Shown here: one piece after another, positions 1 to 11,647 of the stretch
Layout: each line of letters starts with the position of its first letter
Position numbering within the stretch: position 1 is the stretch's first letter
Origin: Xiphophorus maculatus
Lineage: Eukaryota > Chordata > Actinopteri > Cyprinodontiformes > Poeciliidae
DNA: 64,000 bases
Assembly: GCF_002775205.1 (NCBI RefSeq)
Contig: NC_036450.1
Coordinates: forward strand, 8,926,479 to 8,990,478
Reading direction: 5' to 3'
The notes under the pieces: generated by a model
The model's input: the letters and a program-made list of their open reading frames with translations, nothing else
The model's database searches: none
Told to the model about the DNA's origin: nothing
Program-made: the position numbers and the translations under genes

Positions 1-3000
1 GTCCATCTAAAGACTTGGCATAGAAAAGTTTATTTTTTTTCAGTAAGTCAGTTCAAAAATGCAGCATATATAGATAGACATATAAGTCATATTTATCAAC
101 CTGAAGAGAAATAATCGACTGAAATATATAATGGCATGTGAAATAATTTTTTATAGTTTTTAAATATTATTGATTACTCTAAATCAAATTTAAACATCAA
201 TCGGTAGTATATATCTTTAGTTGGATCATCAAATAGTCCTAATTAAAAGTTAAAAAAAATCTCCATGTTGATTGTTGTTCTCTGATTGCCCGCCAGGTGG
301 CAGCAGAACATTATTGCGGTGATTAGCTGGTGACTTTTTTTTTTTCCAATTAAAAATAACAATGTTACTCCATATCAAAATCAACATTTTAAACCACTAT
401 TTATTTATTTAAATTTAGCTCAATATTTGTTCAACTTTCATACGTTTTACATTTTTGGAAAAGGACTATACATGTATAAAGAAATTAGGCTTAATTGATG
501 GCATGGTAACTGAAAGAGGTGCACAGTTTCAACCTTATTGAACAGAATTAATCAGTGATAAACCAGAGATATTCTTGTGTTTTCCTTTTTATTTGAATCG
601 GTATATGTATCTGTTCAGCTTCGGGGCAAAATATTGCCAAAAACAAATTTTAAAGCAGTCATTATGGTTGGATGATTTAGTTTGAAATATTGTTAATTTT
701 AGAATTACAGATGCACCAATCTAATCTGCCATAAATCAGAAGATCCCAGTTTTGACCTTTTTAAGCTTATGAACATATCACCCAATAACATCTGGATAGT
801 TTTGCAGCTCCTTAGTTTTCTCCACTCACTATCAAATAACCTCTAGCACATTTCTTCATTTTTTTTTTGTCTTATTGTCCTTTGGAAAAATACAATTTGG
901 CCCAAATAAGAAATCCGTTTGGGCCAGAAAAGCTAGATCAATGCATCATCTAATCACATGAGGGTTTATTGTAGTTGATTGCATGTTGCAAATCTTGATA
1001 CTTCTTAACAGGAAGAAGTAAAAAGGTAATGCATGTGTGTATGGTTTTTGGTGGAGCAGGAAATGTGAGTGGTTTTTAAGTGGGAAAAGACAACAGCGTG
1101 TGTGACACACAATCCCTGTTGAGATGTTTAGTGTTTGTTTGTTGTACCAACCTGCCCCCCTGTGTGCTTCCCAAGAGGGTATGGGGTCATTATCAGGCCG
1201 GTGACAAAACTCTCCATCTATAAGGAGAGGTATGTATGCTGTACACAGCCTGTACTTTTATAGGCGACTTCTCTGCAAAGCTCCTTCTTTTTTTTAAGCA
1301 ACATTCAAAACGTCAACAACAAATGCGTCGCCTCGTTATATTCGGACCTGTATGCAGCCAGCACACAGGCACAGTTGGTCGCGCTCAGCCACCTGCAAAG
1401 TGCAGATGGCGCATCTCGCCTCCACAGACACCTGCCATGCAGTGCACTAAATGGCCATTAGTGGAGGGGGGTGAGGAAAAAAACAAAGCAGTCAGTGAAA
1501 GTGCTGCTATGTCATATCGAACACTTTAACTCAGCCAGATGGTCAGCCTTCTGGAGTGAAAGTGACACTGTAATCGCCACCATAATTTAGGTGGACACTT
1601 ATTTTGAAAGAGTTACTGGTCACCACTCAGTTGTATTTTTTTTTTTTTGATGATTATAATCAACAAAAGAGCGAAAAGACAGGATGTTTTTATTTTAAAA
1701 TCCACTTTAAGTTTACGTGTTTCCTCACCGTCTTTGTCAGCGCTAATAATAAATACACGTGAGGCTTTATGGAGGGAAATAACTCTTTGATGACCTCCAT
1801 TACCAGCAGGCTTTGGAGTCTATTGTAACTGCAACAGGACAGGCCCGGTGAGGCCGAGGTTTGGCTGATTGCTCCGGGGACATCCCCCGCCCCCTGCGGT
1901 GCTCCTTCCCCTGGCCACACACACACTGTGGACCCCGGTCGCCCTGGAGCCCGTGGCTGTCCCACTGGAATGCAGTTTGCTGTCTGGTGCAAAGGGCTGT
2001 TAACAACAGTTTAGTATTGTCTGGCTTTTTTTAACCAGCTCCTCAAACAAACAACACACACAGGCACACTCCTTGTCCGTCATTATACACGTAAGATGCT
2101 GAAAACACCTGTGCATTCATGTACGCATGCTTAAACCCAAATGTGTGTCTTTCCTGAGTGTCTCTTTTATCTAAAGTCACTGCGATAATGTAAAGATGGT
2201 CTATATTTTCCATGTCTGTTTAGAAAGTTTTTGCTTTATCTTGTTTAGCTAATAAAATGACACTCATGTTTGTAATATTTTAAGAACAGATTCAATATGT
2301 TGTTGTTTTTTTTAATGAAGAGACACTTATTGGTCAAAACAAATCAAGTAGATAAGTAGATATCAATTTACCAAAGTAAAATGGGACAAGGATTGAACAT
2401 TTTAAGATAAATATTTTAAAAAATACTCAAATATGTTAAAAAGTAAAACAAATGGCAACAACTAAATTCATAAATAGATGAATTTTCAGTATCAACGGCT
2501 ATGAGCCACCATAAATAAATAAAACCACAGCCTCTGTTAGAAGCAGCTCAAAACAGCCATAAACAAAATACATAGCTAAATATAATTAGAAATAAATTAA
2601 TGTATGAACAATATTTTGATATATTTTTGGTTTAGCTGCTTTATAAAGGCTTAATGAAACAATTTACTTTCTGTCTTTCCTGTTTTCACTGTGATCTTAT
2701 TTTTGGAGATTGTTTTAACACAAAATGCACTTGGGTAGTTTTTATCTTCTAGTTAAACCTTAGTTTGTGAGCAAACTGTACTTTTTTTTTTTTTACTTAA
2801 ACTCTGAAAAGGTTCTTAAATATCTCTGATATGGATCCCTGATATGGATCCATTCTGATACAAGTCTCAGAGCTTGAACAAGATATCAGAAGCTTTTGAT
2901 TTTTCTGGCTTATTTGAAGTTTTGTACTGATAATTCAGTTATTTTGTTATACTGATTCCTAGGGGGGAAGAGCAGTAAATCTGAGAAAATGGCAAGACAT

Positions 3001-3490
3001 TTCTTTTTGTTTTTCTTTCTTTAGTTTAAATTGTATTTCTAAATTTAAATTAAATATAGAAAACATTAACAGGAATTTATTATTACAGGAAACCACAGCA
3101 AGAGTGAGACAGTTTCCCCCTTACAGTGAATGCAGCATAATTCAAAAGTAAATTAGGAGGTAAATAAAGATTAGAAAGGTGGGTTTCCTCCACTGCTGGG
3201 GGGGAATATGTGGTATTTTTCCACTGGGATTCGAAACTGCTGGAGGAACCTAGGGCCCCAAACCTAAACGTATAAATGGGTTTGAGCCATTTATAAGTCG
3301 GTCATGTTATAATTGACCTCAGCGGTCAAAAATGTGTTTCCAAAGACAGAAAATACATATATATTTTTTTAATCTCATGAGTTCTATCAAATTTAAAGAT
3401 TTCATATTAAAGCGTTTTAAGTTTAAAGAAGCATGAAAGTTACTTATGAACATAACTGAAACTTTAAATGTTTTTTGTTGGCTGGCAAAG
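1..3490. other. AT-rich region, probably upstream intron of npdc1
   Basis: I see no convincing coding exon here. The first clear npdc1 exon (3491) begins in codon phase 1, so at least one coding exon must lie upstream, and this stretch is most simply part of the intron before it. It contains a CTCF-like motif near 288-306, poly-T and poly-A runs, and an unusually GC-rich patch at about 1835-1995. The open frames at 1236-1529 (+) and 1690-2006 (-) match nothing I recognise and lack splice context. The expected NPDC1 cysteine-rich segment was not identified. Confidence 0.5.
288..306 (+). promoter_or_regulatory. CTCF-like binding motif
   Basis: The sequence CCGCCAGGTGGCAGCAG sits in very AT-rich surroundings and fits the vertebrate CTCF core (CCASYAGRKGGCRS) closely. 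Occupancy cannot be seen from sequence. Confidence 0.4.
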
Positions 3491-5722
3491 TGAGGACCTT
3501 CACTGATTTGGACGAAGAAATAGATTTCCTTCACTCCATCATAGAAAAACAGGAAGTGTCGAAGATAAAAACAACAAAAAATCAACCACAAAAAACGGGT
3601 AAGAAATCAGCCACAAATTCAGCAAGGTGACATTTATATTATAGTTGCAGAAATTCATCTAAATCTCTGTCTGACCTTCCAGGTTCCATTTCCTCTCCGG
3701 CGGATCTTAAGGACAGCAGGACAGGGGCATCTGAACAAAAATCCCAGAATAAGAACCGACTGTCGGGGGAAATCCCACGTAGCACCACGGCAGCTCCGAT
3801 ACCCACGGGCGCCGCCGTTCCCAACACGCCAACCCCGCATCCCAGGTTCACTGCAGCTGATGGCCGAGCTGGCCCTTTAGTTGTGCCCCATCCCAAAAAT
3901 GACACCATCATTGTCAGTGAGTGTTTAACTCTTTATTAGCAGATATTGTTAGGACTTAAATCATACGGATCTCTTTTGAAGCAAAAATACCTTTCATACA
4001 GTAGATATTAAATCTTAACCAAATCTCTGTTATGATTATAACTGCTAAAGAATTACTTTTTTTAACTATATGAAGAGTCTCATCTAACTTTGTATCAGAA
4101 TTTTAAATTCTAGTTTATAAATGCTTAATAAATTATTTCCTTCTTTGTGTTCATTTTTCTGCAGTCATAATCTCGCTGTGTGTTATTGTGGGCACCGTGT
4201 GTGTGATCTTGGCTTCTGTCTGTTACGTCAAGTAAGTATAAAGAAAGGCAAAAACTATACGATGTTATTGCTCCGGTTGGAAGCAAAGTGTTTAGTAGAA
4301 TTCCTTATGAAATATTGACTCTTTCAAACAGTTTTTATTCCAGAGCCAAATGATGATGGAACATGAAGCTTCGCTGATTTTTCCCCCCTCAAAACTCCGC
4401 ATTTTTAATTACTTGAAACATTTGATTAGTTTGTTGTCATTTTAATTATTTTTCATGAAAGGCATAAAGCTAGATTGGCGGTCAGTCAAACACAGTTGGT
4501 TCTTTTGGCTCATTCACTGGCATTGCTGAATTATATTTATCAAACTTCCTTTTTGAATGGATTAAGCTTAGAAGTCTGCCTTTGAATAGTACCCACATTT
4601 ATGAGGAAATCTAAAATAAAATGTCTTGTTTTCAGCAGATAGATTTGTTGTATGATTTAGGATATTTAGTGACATCTGCAGGTAGTTGTGCGTACTGCAT
4701 CCAGATTGCTCAAATTCCACAAAATGTTATTCTGAGATTTAAATTCTTCCACCTAAATACTATACACTGGCATCTTGAATGTATTTATTAATTAGAATGA
4801 GAAATCATTTTTATGTGTACTGACTAGAGACAGCTTTTTAAGCATGGCTATTCTTTATTTTAGTTGCCACTTTCTCTCAGACTGTATTGAAATGAATGCT
4901 TGAAAAAAAAAACATGTCTTAACACTTCATGCTGACTGAAATGAAAACCATAAGGAGTTTAAAATGTATCAAAAAGTCAGACTTTAGAAATCTTCATAAT
5001 TTGAGGGAAAGTATGAGAACATTGCGCCTAAGTTGATTCTAAAGTTGATCATGACTCCCCCTGCAGGCTGCGCACAGAATCACGCCTAGCTGAGAAGGTG
5101 GACTACCCTGCTTTCAGAGGACCGAGCGTTCCTCCAACTCCAGCCAACGGTTCATCAGTAAGTCCCCCCTCACCTCTCTTCTTTTTTTCCCCCACTTCAT
5201 CCTTATTCTGCAAAAACAAGATGTACAACACCCCCACCCCACTCTACGCATCCAGATTTCAGTTACTAACATCATCCACACCTCTCTCTCTCTCTGTTTT
5301 GTCCCCATAAGACACTTGATAAGACACTGGCTGAAAACGCTCAGATGTATCACTATCAGCACCAGAAACAACAGATGCTGTCAATGGGAAGGTACGTTTC
5401 CCATCTCTGTCTCCACACAGCCTTTTGTGGTGTTTTTGCCATAACTTACAATCTCCATTTCTCAATCAGTCACAAGCCTGAACAGAAAGGGCTCGACGCT
5501 GAGGCCACATCGGACGAAGAAGAAGTAGGAGGTGGCTTCACAGTGTACGAGTGTCCTGGACTCGCCCCGGTGAGCACGCAAACACCTGAACCCCTTCAAA
5601 TGATTTCTGATTGGATGTTTTATTGAAATGCTTATCATCTTTCTTTCCAGACTGGAGAGATGGAAGTTAAAAATCCTCTGTTTGATGATTCAACTCTGGA
5701 TTATCAGGGGATTCCTAAGTGA
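3491..5722 (+). CDS. npdc1: Neural proliferation, differentiation and control protein 1 (3' exons, partial)
   Basis: Seven exons splice in frame: 3491-3598, 3683-3916, 4165-4231, 5067-5157, 5312-5391, 5470-5569, 5651-5722 (stop TGA). They give about 249 C-terminal residues. The order is an acidic segment (FTDLDEEIDFLHSII), a Ser/Pro/Thr-rich ectodomain stretch, one membrane segment encoded by 4165-4231 (IIISLCVIVGTVCVILASV), and a cytoplasmic tail. The tail carries QMYHYQHQKQQML, FTVYECPGLAP and TGEMEVKNPLFD, all hallmarks of NPDC1, a type I membrane protein of neurons and endothelium linked to vesicles and growth control. Introns have GT-AG ends and compatible phases (1,1,2,0,2,0). The N terminus (signal peptide and Cys-rich domain, roughly 80 residues in mammals) is missing from what I could find; the first exon starts in phase 1. 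The exact acceptor at 3490/3491 is my choice from phase. Confidence 0.9.
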
Positions 5723-6627
5723 ACACTGAACATTCACGCGCGCATACAAAAAATTTCTCTGGAAGAAAGCTCCTATTTTCTCTCTGCCTGCATGGAAATC
5801 GAGAATGATATTGTGGAAATGATTGTTTTCTCATCCGCCTTTTTAACACATAGGCCCCACTATGGCTTTTTAATGCTACAAATATGTAATCAGTTCCCTG
5901 TTAATTTATTCCTGTCAATGTTGTAGAGAAACTCTATCTTTTAATTTAATTTTTGTTGATTTAAGTCGAAGTCAAGCTAGTGTTAGTGTTTTGTTCTGTT
6001 TGAGTGTTTGATTCTAAGTTAATCTCTTTATTCTTTCTTTATTTTTGCAGCTATTTCCAAAGAATACCATAACAGATGATATATATCTATATGTGTATAT
6101 ATATCACACATATACTTAGGAATATACTACTAACGCAGATACCCTCTCTAATTTTGTTTTAACAGATTTCATATCAGTTTTCTGTAAAAATGCATCATAA
6201 AATGGTCATTGAACTGTAACTGCTGGTGTTGCTCATGTATTTTCCTGTCCTGTAGGCTGCACATGAAGATTTTGAGATGATAAAGTATAGATATTAAAGT
6301 TATATAGGTGAAAATGAAGTACTTAATGCTGTCTTGCATGGTTTGACTGTATTGTTTTAGTCATGGCGAAGCTTCGATGGATCGTTCTGCCTCCATGTGT
6401 GTGCGTCATGTTGCCAGTGGAGGAAGGAAAAGTGACTTTCCGAGCACTTGAATGAAATTTGAGACAAGCTGTACCTCTAGATGTTTTACTGGCAATCATA
6501 ATGATCCTGTAGTGTCCCTCTTTCCAATCTTTGGGCTCAAACTATCTATGTGCTGCAAAATGTACATACAAAGAGTGAGATTGTTCACTTTTTATAGATA
6601 TTTGTACATGCAGACTAAAGATTGAAA

Positions 6628-6633
6628 ATTAAA
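6628..6633 (+). other. Probable npdc1 polyadenylation signal (ATTAAA)
   Basis: An ATTAAA hexamer lies about 900 bases after the npdc1 stop codon, following an AT-rich 3' UTR-like stretch. Another ATTAAA lies near 6293, so the site actually used is uncertain. Confidence 0.35.
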
Positions 6634-7824
6634 CTTTTTACCACATGTGGAGGAAAAAATGAGGTTTTCATTTTGTGCTTGCCATAGTTTTCATATACAG
6701 TGTCACAATGCAGTCTGGAAAAGTTTGGAATTTGTTGTCGGTGTTTCTCAGGTCTGGATAAGTGTGGGGAAATATCTTTTATTCTTTCCTTCCTTCCTTT
6801 TGTCACCCCACCCTGCTATATTTAAATTTTCTCTTGCTCATGTATGTACTTATACTTTCCTTGTCCTTCCTTCTTTCATTCAATTCTTTTCTTTCTATCC
6901 TTTTTATATAGTTTATTACTATTCCTTCCCTCATTATTTGACTCTATTTAAAAATGAACACAAATAACTGAAAACTGTTGAGTTTAATCTGAAATGTTTG
7001 CATAACATGGAGTAACCCTCCATTTTAGCACTTGTAGAAAAACATGGGTAAAAGATGCAACAAATAACAGATGTATATAATCCCAGTTGTAATATAAACA
7101 TGTTAAGTGTACAGTTTGATTGCCTTAAAATGTGTTACTCTAGTTGTTTCTATGACTATTTTTATTACATTTGTATAATCTCACAATCAGAGATTTATAA
7201 AACTACAACCTCTGTTTATTTTTGATGAAGTCATGCTAATGCCACATTTATTGGCACTCCTAATATTCCTATAAAAATCAAATATCTAAAGCTTTATACT
7301 TTTGAGTGTCTCTTTTGAGGTAAGAAGAGTTTCTAGAGATTTCTAATTGAAAATCTATTACATTCTGTTTCCCTTTTCAATTAATATATTTCACAACTGC
7401 CAACAGGCTTAGTGAGTGGCTGAATTTACTCTTCTTTCCACGGCTGGGAAGGAGGGTGAAAAATAATCTTCAACCCTCACTGTTAGAGGACTACAGCAAA
7501 GAAAGCCATTTTCAAAAACTATTTTCTACATTATCAGACACTGAATTAGAAAAAAAAAAAAAAGCTGAAACGGACAAACAGCTTCAAACACAGATTTATC
7601 TCAAATTCTGCAGTTTTTGTTGCACTGTTGCTGCATAAATGATAACACTTCGAAACAAGTGTGGAAGCAACATATTAAAAAAGAGACCCTACAAATTCCT
7701 CTGTTATTTTATTTTATTGTGAAGTTGTATGTTGATGGGGAGGGGATGGGTCAGTCTCCCTTCCCCATTGAGCCACATGCCAAAGGCCACTTAAAGCCTT
7801 TGTGCTGGTGGACAGTGGAAGGAA

Positions 7825-7864
7825 GGCTGGCCCTTCCTTCCCTCGATGGAAAGAAGGGCCAGCC
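7825..7864. repeat. 17-bp inverted repeat with 6-base loop
   Basis: Arms 7825-7841 and 7848-7864 pair at 16 of 17 positions around the loop CTCGAT. A further CAGTGG/CCACTG pair lies just outside, so the stem may extend with bulges. Confidence 0.8.
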
Positions 7865-10014
7865 CACTGGCCCTCGATGAAAACCTGGGTGGGGTGGAGG
7901 TGGAGGGCATGTGAAGGTGGGTGTCAAAGGCAGGAGGATCGTTAGGGAGGAAAATCAAAAAGCCATCAGGCCTGTTTGTGGGGGATGACTGTGCTGCTCA
8001 ACAGGAGGGACAGGAATCCAAGTGTTGGTATTTTATCAGATCGGGAGCAAAATGAAAGCTGGAATCTTTGTCACAATTCCTGTATTTGCTACCTGGAATT
8101 GCAAGAATGACAAAAAATGTAGTCTTTTGATGTGCTTTTTTAGCTGGTGGTAATCATTATTTTTGAAGTAATGTCCAAAAAACAAGATGGCTTAAACTAT
8201 GTGGGCCCATAGAAGTGCCAATTAAGTATCAGTAAAGAGCATAGCAAAAGACGAAGGTAACTAAGTGAAGTAAAGTTAAATCAAATTTCCTGTTTGCTTG
8301 AGGTATCATATTGGTAAAATTTAAAACAGAAACTTTTTCTCAGACAAAATGAGAAAGAGAGTTGGACATCCTCTTGATCCTGCAATTATATAAGAAACTT
8401 ATTCTAGGAACTTTTAGACAGGTTTTCCTAGTTGGTAAAAGTTGGGGCAAGTGTGTATTCCTAATTTTACAGCGGCAGTCTTATCAAAAAGGCACAACTG
8501 AATCTCAAAATTCATCAAATGATCTTGGATGAGGTTTATCTGCAACACAGGAAGGTCATCATACTTGGTAACTCAATAAAAAGGGAGCAGGACATGAACT
8601 AGATCAATACATTTCTTGTCACCATGCTTCCTTTTCATCACTCACTTTCCCCTTTCTGTTACGGCCTGGATCAGTCCTGTAAGCCCAGGTCACCTAAAAC
8701 ACACATTTAAACACAAGATCTGAGACATCTGTGGGGGTTTCTGGCTAAATACTCACCCTCCCCTCCTCACTGTACCGAGCTATTCAGCAGTTGGTCCCCT
8801 TCCCCCCTCTTTTGGACTCCCTGAGATGATTGCTCTGTAGACCCCCTTTCTCTCCCTCTCAAACCCAGCCTGAAGTCTGCTATCTCTCTTGCTGTTTGCC
8901 TTTTTGCATGACAATTATCCTCCCAAGTCCATGGCCCAGGACAATGCTTGTAAGGATGGAGTTTGATGTCTTTTAAGCCGTTGACTCTGGTTGTGGTCTT
9001 ACAGAGGATCTCTAGTCATGATCACTGATCCTCAGTGTAAACTGATATCAGAAAATTCAGCATTCCGCTAATTGAATGCTGCAGATATATGAGATTGGGG
9101 AAAAAGAAAACATTTTGCATGCTTTTTAAAATTGGTTTGCAAATAAGACCTGTAAAGGTGACAGGCATTTGTATTCATCCCAAACTGTGTAAACCCTTTG
9201 AGGAAGAGCCTTTTGCTCCAGTTGCAGATGCACTCTTTTGAAACGTGTCTCTACCAACTTTGCATATTTAAAGACTTAAAATTGTACCCATTCCTGGCTC
9301 AAACCCAGAGTAGATGGAGAGAATCTGTCAACATCTATTTTAACGTTCATATAAATTTGTTTTGATTGAAACCATTCCACTGAGTTTATGATTGTTATCC
9401 ACGGCCTGCACCCCATTTTAAAATCTGCAGACTCAAATCTGCCTTTGACACGTCTTACTATCAACCTTGAAGAAAAGTTTTCTTTTCGCAAGATGCTGCC
9501 ATCACCATGTTGTTGAAGTTCATTAAATTTTTTGTCTCTGTGCACCACCTAGGTCCGTTAACCAGTTTGAATAAGGCGGTGGCTCATATCAAACCACAAT
9601 ATTGTAGCAGAATGGCCTAGTCAAAGACCATACCTAAGTTCAAATATTTTTTCTGCCTAAGCTCAAGCTATTTTGCAAAGTAAACCATAAAGTGGAAAAA
9701 ATAAAAAAAAATGAAACAAAAAAATACAGCAACTCTGGTAGATGCATACCCAAATAGAACTGTGACTATAGGGTAATTTTACAAAGTCTAAATCTGTAGC
9801 TAAGACTTTTTTTAGGAATGTTTCATCTTCCTTCTACTTCAACATGATGCACTGCATTGGATTAGTCTGACATAGAATGCTATTTGTGTGCAAAGAGCTT
9901 CATTTTGGGGGTGTACAAAGGTTTAACTTTTTTTTCTTGATTTGTTAGCACTGTTTCATTTGTACTTTCACATTCCACAGCCACACATCACTTCTTTAAA
10001 AGCCACAGTGAAAT

Positions 10015-10046
10015 GTCTGGACCTTGACATGCTTCAAGGTCCAGAC
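10015..10046. repeat. 13-bp perfect inverted repeat
   Basis: The arm GTCTGGACCTTGA at 10015-10027 and its exact reverse complement at 10034-10046 flank the loop CATGCT. Confidence 0.8.
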
Positions 10047-10206
10047 TCACGTACTGTCACCAGGAGACATTCCGGACAGTGGGGTTATTGCACCTGTAGA
10101 CAGCTTGGTTCTCAAACCAGTTTTGGACCTTTAGGCCAAATAACACTGATACCACGTACAGAACCTGGGCGAAACTGCTGGCTAGAGTTTTGTTCAGATT
10201 ACAGAG

Positions 10207-10233
10207 GGTGTGTGTGTGTGTGTGAGAGAGAGA
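10207..10233. repeat. GT/GA microsatellite
   Basis: A run of GT dinucleotides passes directly into a run of GA dinucleotides. Confidence 0.85.
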
Positions 10234-10626
10234 GGTGATCGGTGTGGGGTGGAATCAAAGGGTTGAGACTTATTGTTCTAATGTGAAAAGGAGCTAATGG
10301 TCGACCATCGCAACTCGGGATCTGAAATCCACGGGGTGCCCCGGGGCCAAGAAGCACAATGGCACCCCCCCTCCTTCCCCGCAGTGCGTCTTCCTGCCGC
10401 AATCTGCGGCCAATGACTCGCGCTGGGGGGAGCACCATCTGCAGCGATGGTCCGGCCATCCAGACCCCTGACTGAGCACCGATCCAAGGTGAATAAGACC
10501 TCACCTGAATGAACAACCCACCCATTGGCCTACCACATTACCAACGCAACGACTAAAAATGTCGACTGTAGTTTAAGGGAAATATTAAGCCTTCAAAAAT
10601 GAGACCAATAGTTATTGCAATTTTAA

Positions 10627-10634
10627 ATGCAAAT
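10627..10634 (+). promoter_or_regulatory. Octamer (POU-factor) motif upstream of pou5f3
   Basis: A perfect ATGCAAAT lies about 1 kb before the pou5f3 start codon, with a related TTTGCATA at 10646-10653. Both fit POU-domain binding, so autoregulation is possible but unproven. Confidence 0.35.
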
Positions 10635-11190
10635 TCCTACTGCAGTTTGCATAAAATACATGCATAAAAATGATTCATCCAATTTAAAACAAGCTTAACA
10701 AAAAAAACATCCTCCTAAATTAATGGACTACGTAATTTTTTTTTTTTTCCCCAAAATCATTTTTGGCAAAAATACGTCTTAAGCCATTATTTCAGGAGGC
10801 TGACATGAGTGAAATGTGTTCATGGGCCACAGCTTTGAATGTTAACATCCTACTTATAGTGTCACCAAAATGTGCCACTGTTTGCTTCTAAATTAAGTTA
10901 GCACGTTTGATAACTGTTCCAGATTAGGCCACACAGCGTTATCTTTTTTAATGGATCAATGCAGAGCAAAGCGAAGTATTTTCACAAGGATTATAATATC
11001 AAAGCCATCTCCTTAGGAAAGCATAATTTAAACAAATGTAGCTTTATAATTCATTAATGAGGAGAACAGTATGGTGTTACAGTATGTATTTATAGTGGAG
11101 GTGACCAGTGTCTACTTAGCATTGTAAATACGCTTATTTTTCCCCTGTTTTCGGCTGCATCAACCATGTTTCACCCGAGTACATCTTAGA

Positions 11191-11647
11191 TTTGCTTCAG
11201 TTTTGCAAAATTTGCGAAGATTCGGCGAACAATGAAACCCGAAGTTGTGTTAAAAGACACGCCCACTTCTCTGCAGAAGAATCAAGGTCATTCACGAATT
11301 TGCCATCAGCTGTGCGTAATTGTCTACACCAGCCAATGGGCGCACAGATAGGTCGATCTCCAGCTCCCGCGCCTGTGGTTAGGAAAACCTGTGGAGCCAC
11401 CGCAAGGAATGAACATTTCAGCTGAGAGGTGGTTGTGAAGAGGGGTCTAATGGAGGAGGCCAAATAGTGACGACAGTGGTATCGTTCAGGAAACTGATGC
11501 CTTCTTAAATTGTTTCTGTCGTCTTAGATTTTTCTTTTTACATTAAATCAGATGGGTAGCTTTCATTCGAGCTATTTCTAACTTTTTGAAAATTATTTAT
11601 ATAATTTGAGAGTTACTTGTAAGCAAGATTTTTACGCTCTCAGGAAG
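11191..11647 (+). promoter_or_regulatory. Putative pou5f3 promoter and 5' UTR
   Basis: The region just before the pou5f3 ATG is less AT-rich than its surroundings. It contains a CCAAT box (about 11330), a SOX-type AACAATG (11228-11234) and no obvious TATA box. An in-frame reading without ATG extends upstream to 11606, but the first ATG in frame is 11648, which gives the N terminus expected of fish Pou5f3. The transcription start is unknown. Confidence 0.4.

Larger units (their letters stand above)
6634..11190. other. Intergenic region between npdc1 and pou5f3
   Basis: No gene is supported here. It contains two strong short hairpins (7825-7864, 10015-10046), GT/GA microsatellite runs (10207-10233), a GC-rich patch (about 10300-10510) and an octamer motif (10627-10634). 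Possible Tc1-like remnants lie near 7236 (TTTATTGGCACTCCT) and 9480-9520 (GATGCTGCCATCACCATG). Since pou5f3 is downstream, cis-regulatory elements are expected here, but none can be proven from one sequence. Confidence 0.5.

Noticed and set aside
1690-2006. Overlapping minus-strand frames in the GC-rich patch, and a plus-strand echo of the NPDC1 cysteine motif
   Set aside because: No splice sites in a compatible phase, a frameshift is needed, and cysteines after the GP pair are missing.
3639-3911. Minus-strand 90-codon frame
   Set aside because: Antisense of the npdc1 Ser/Pro-rich exon, which has clear splice sites and frame on the plus strand.
10199-10525. Minus-strand 108-codon frame over the GC-rich patch and microsatellite
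   Set aside because: Low complexity at its end, no known domain, no splice or promoter context.
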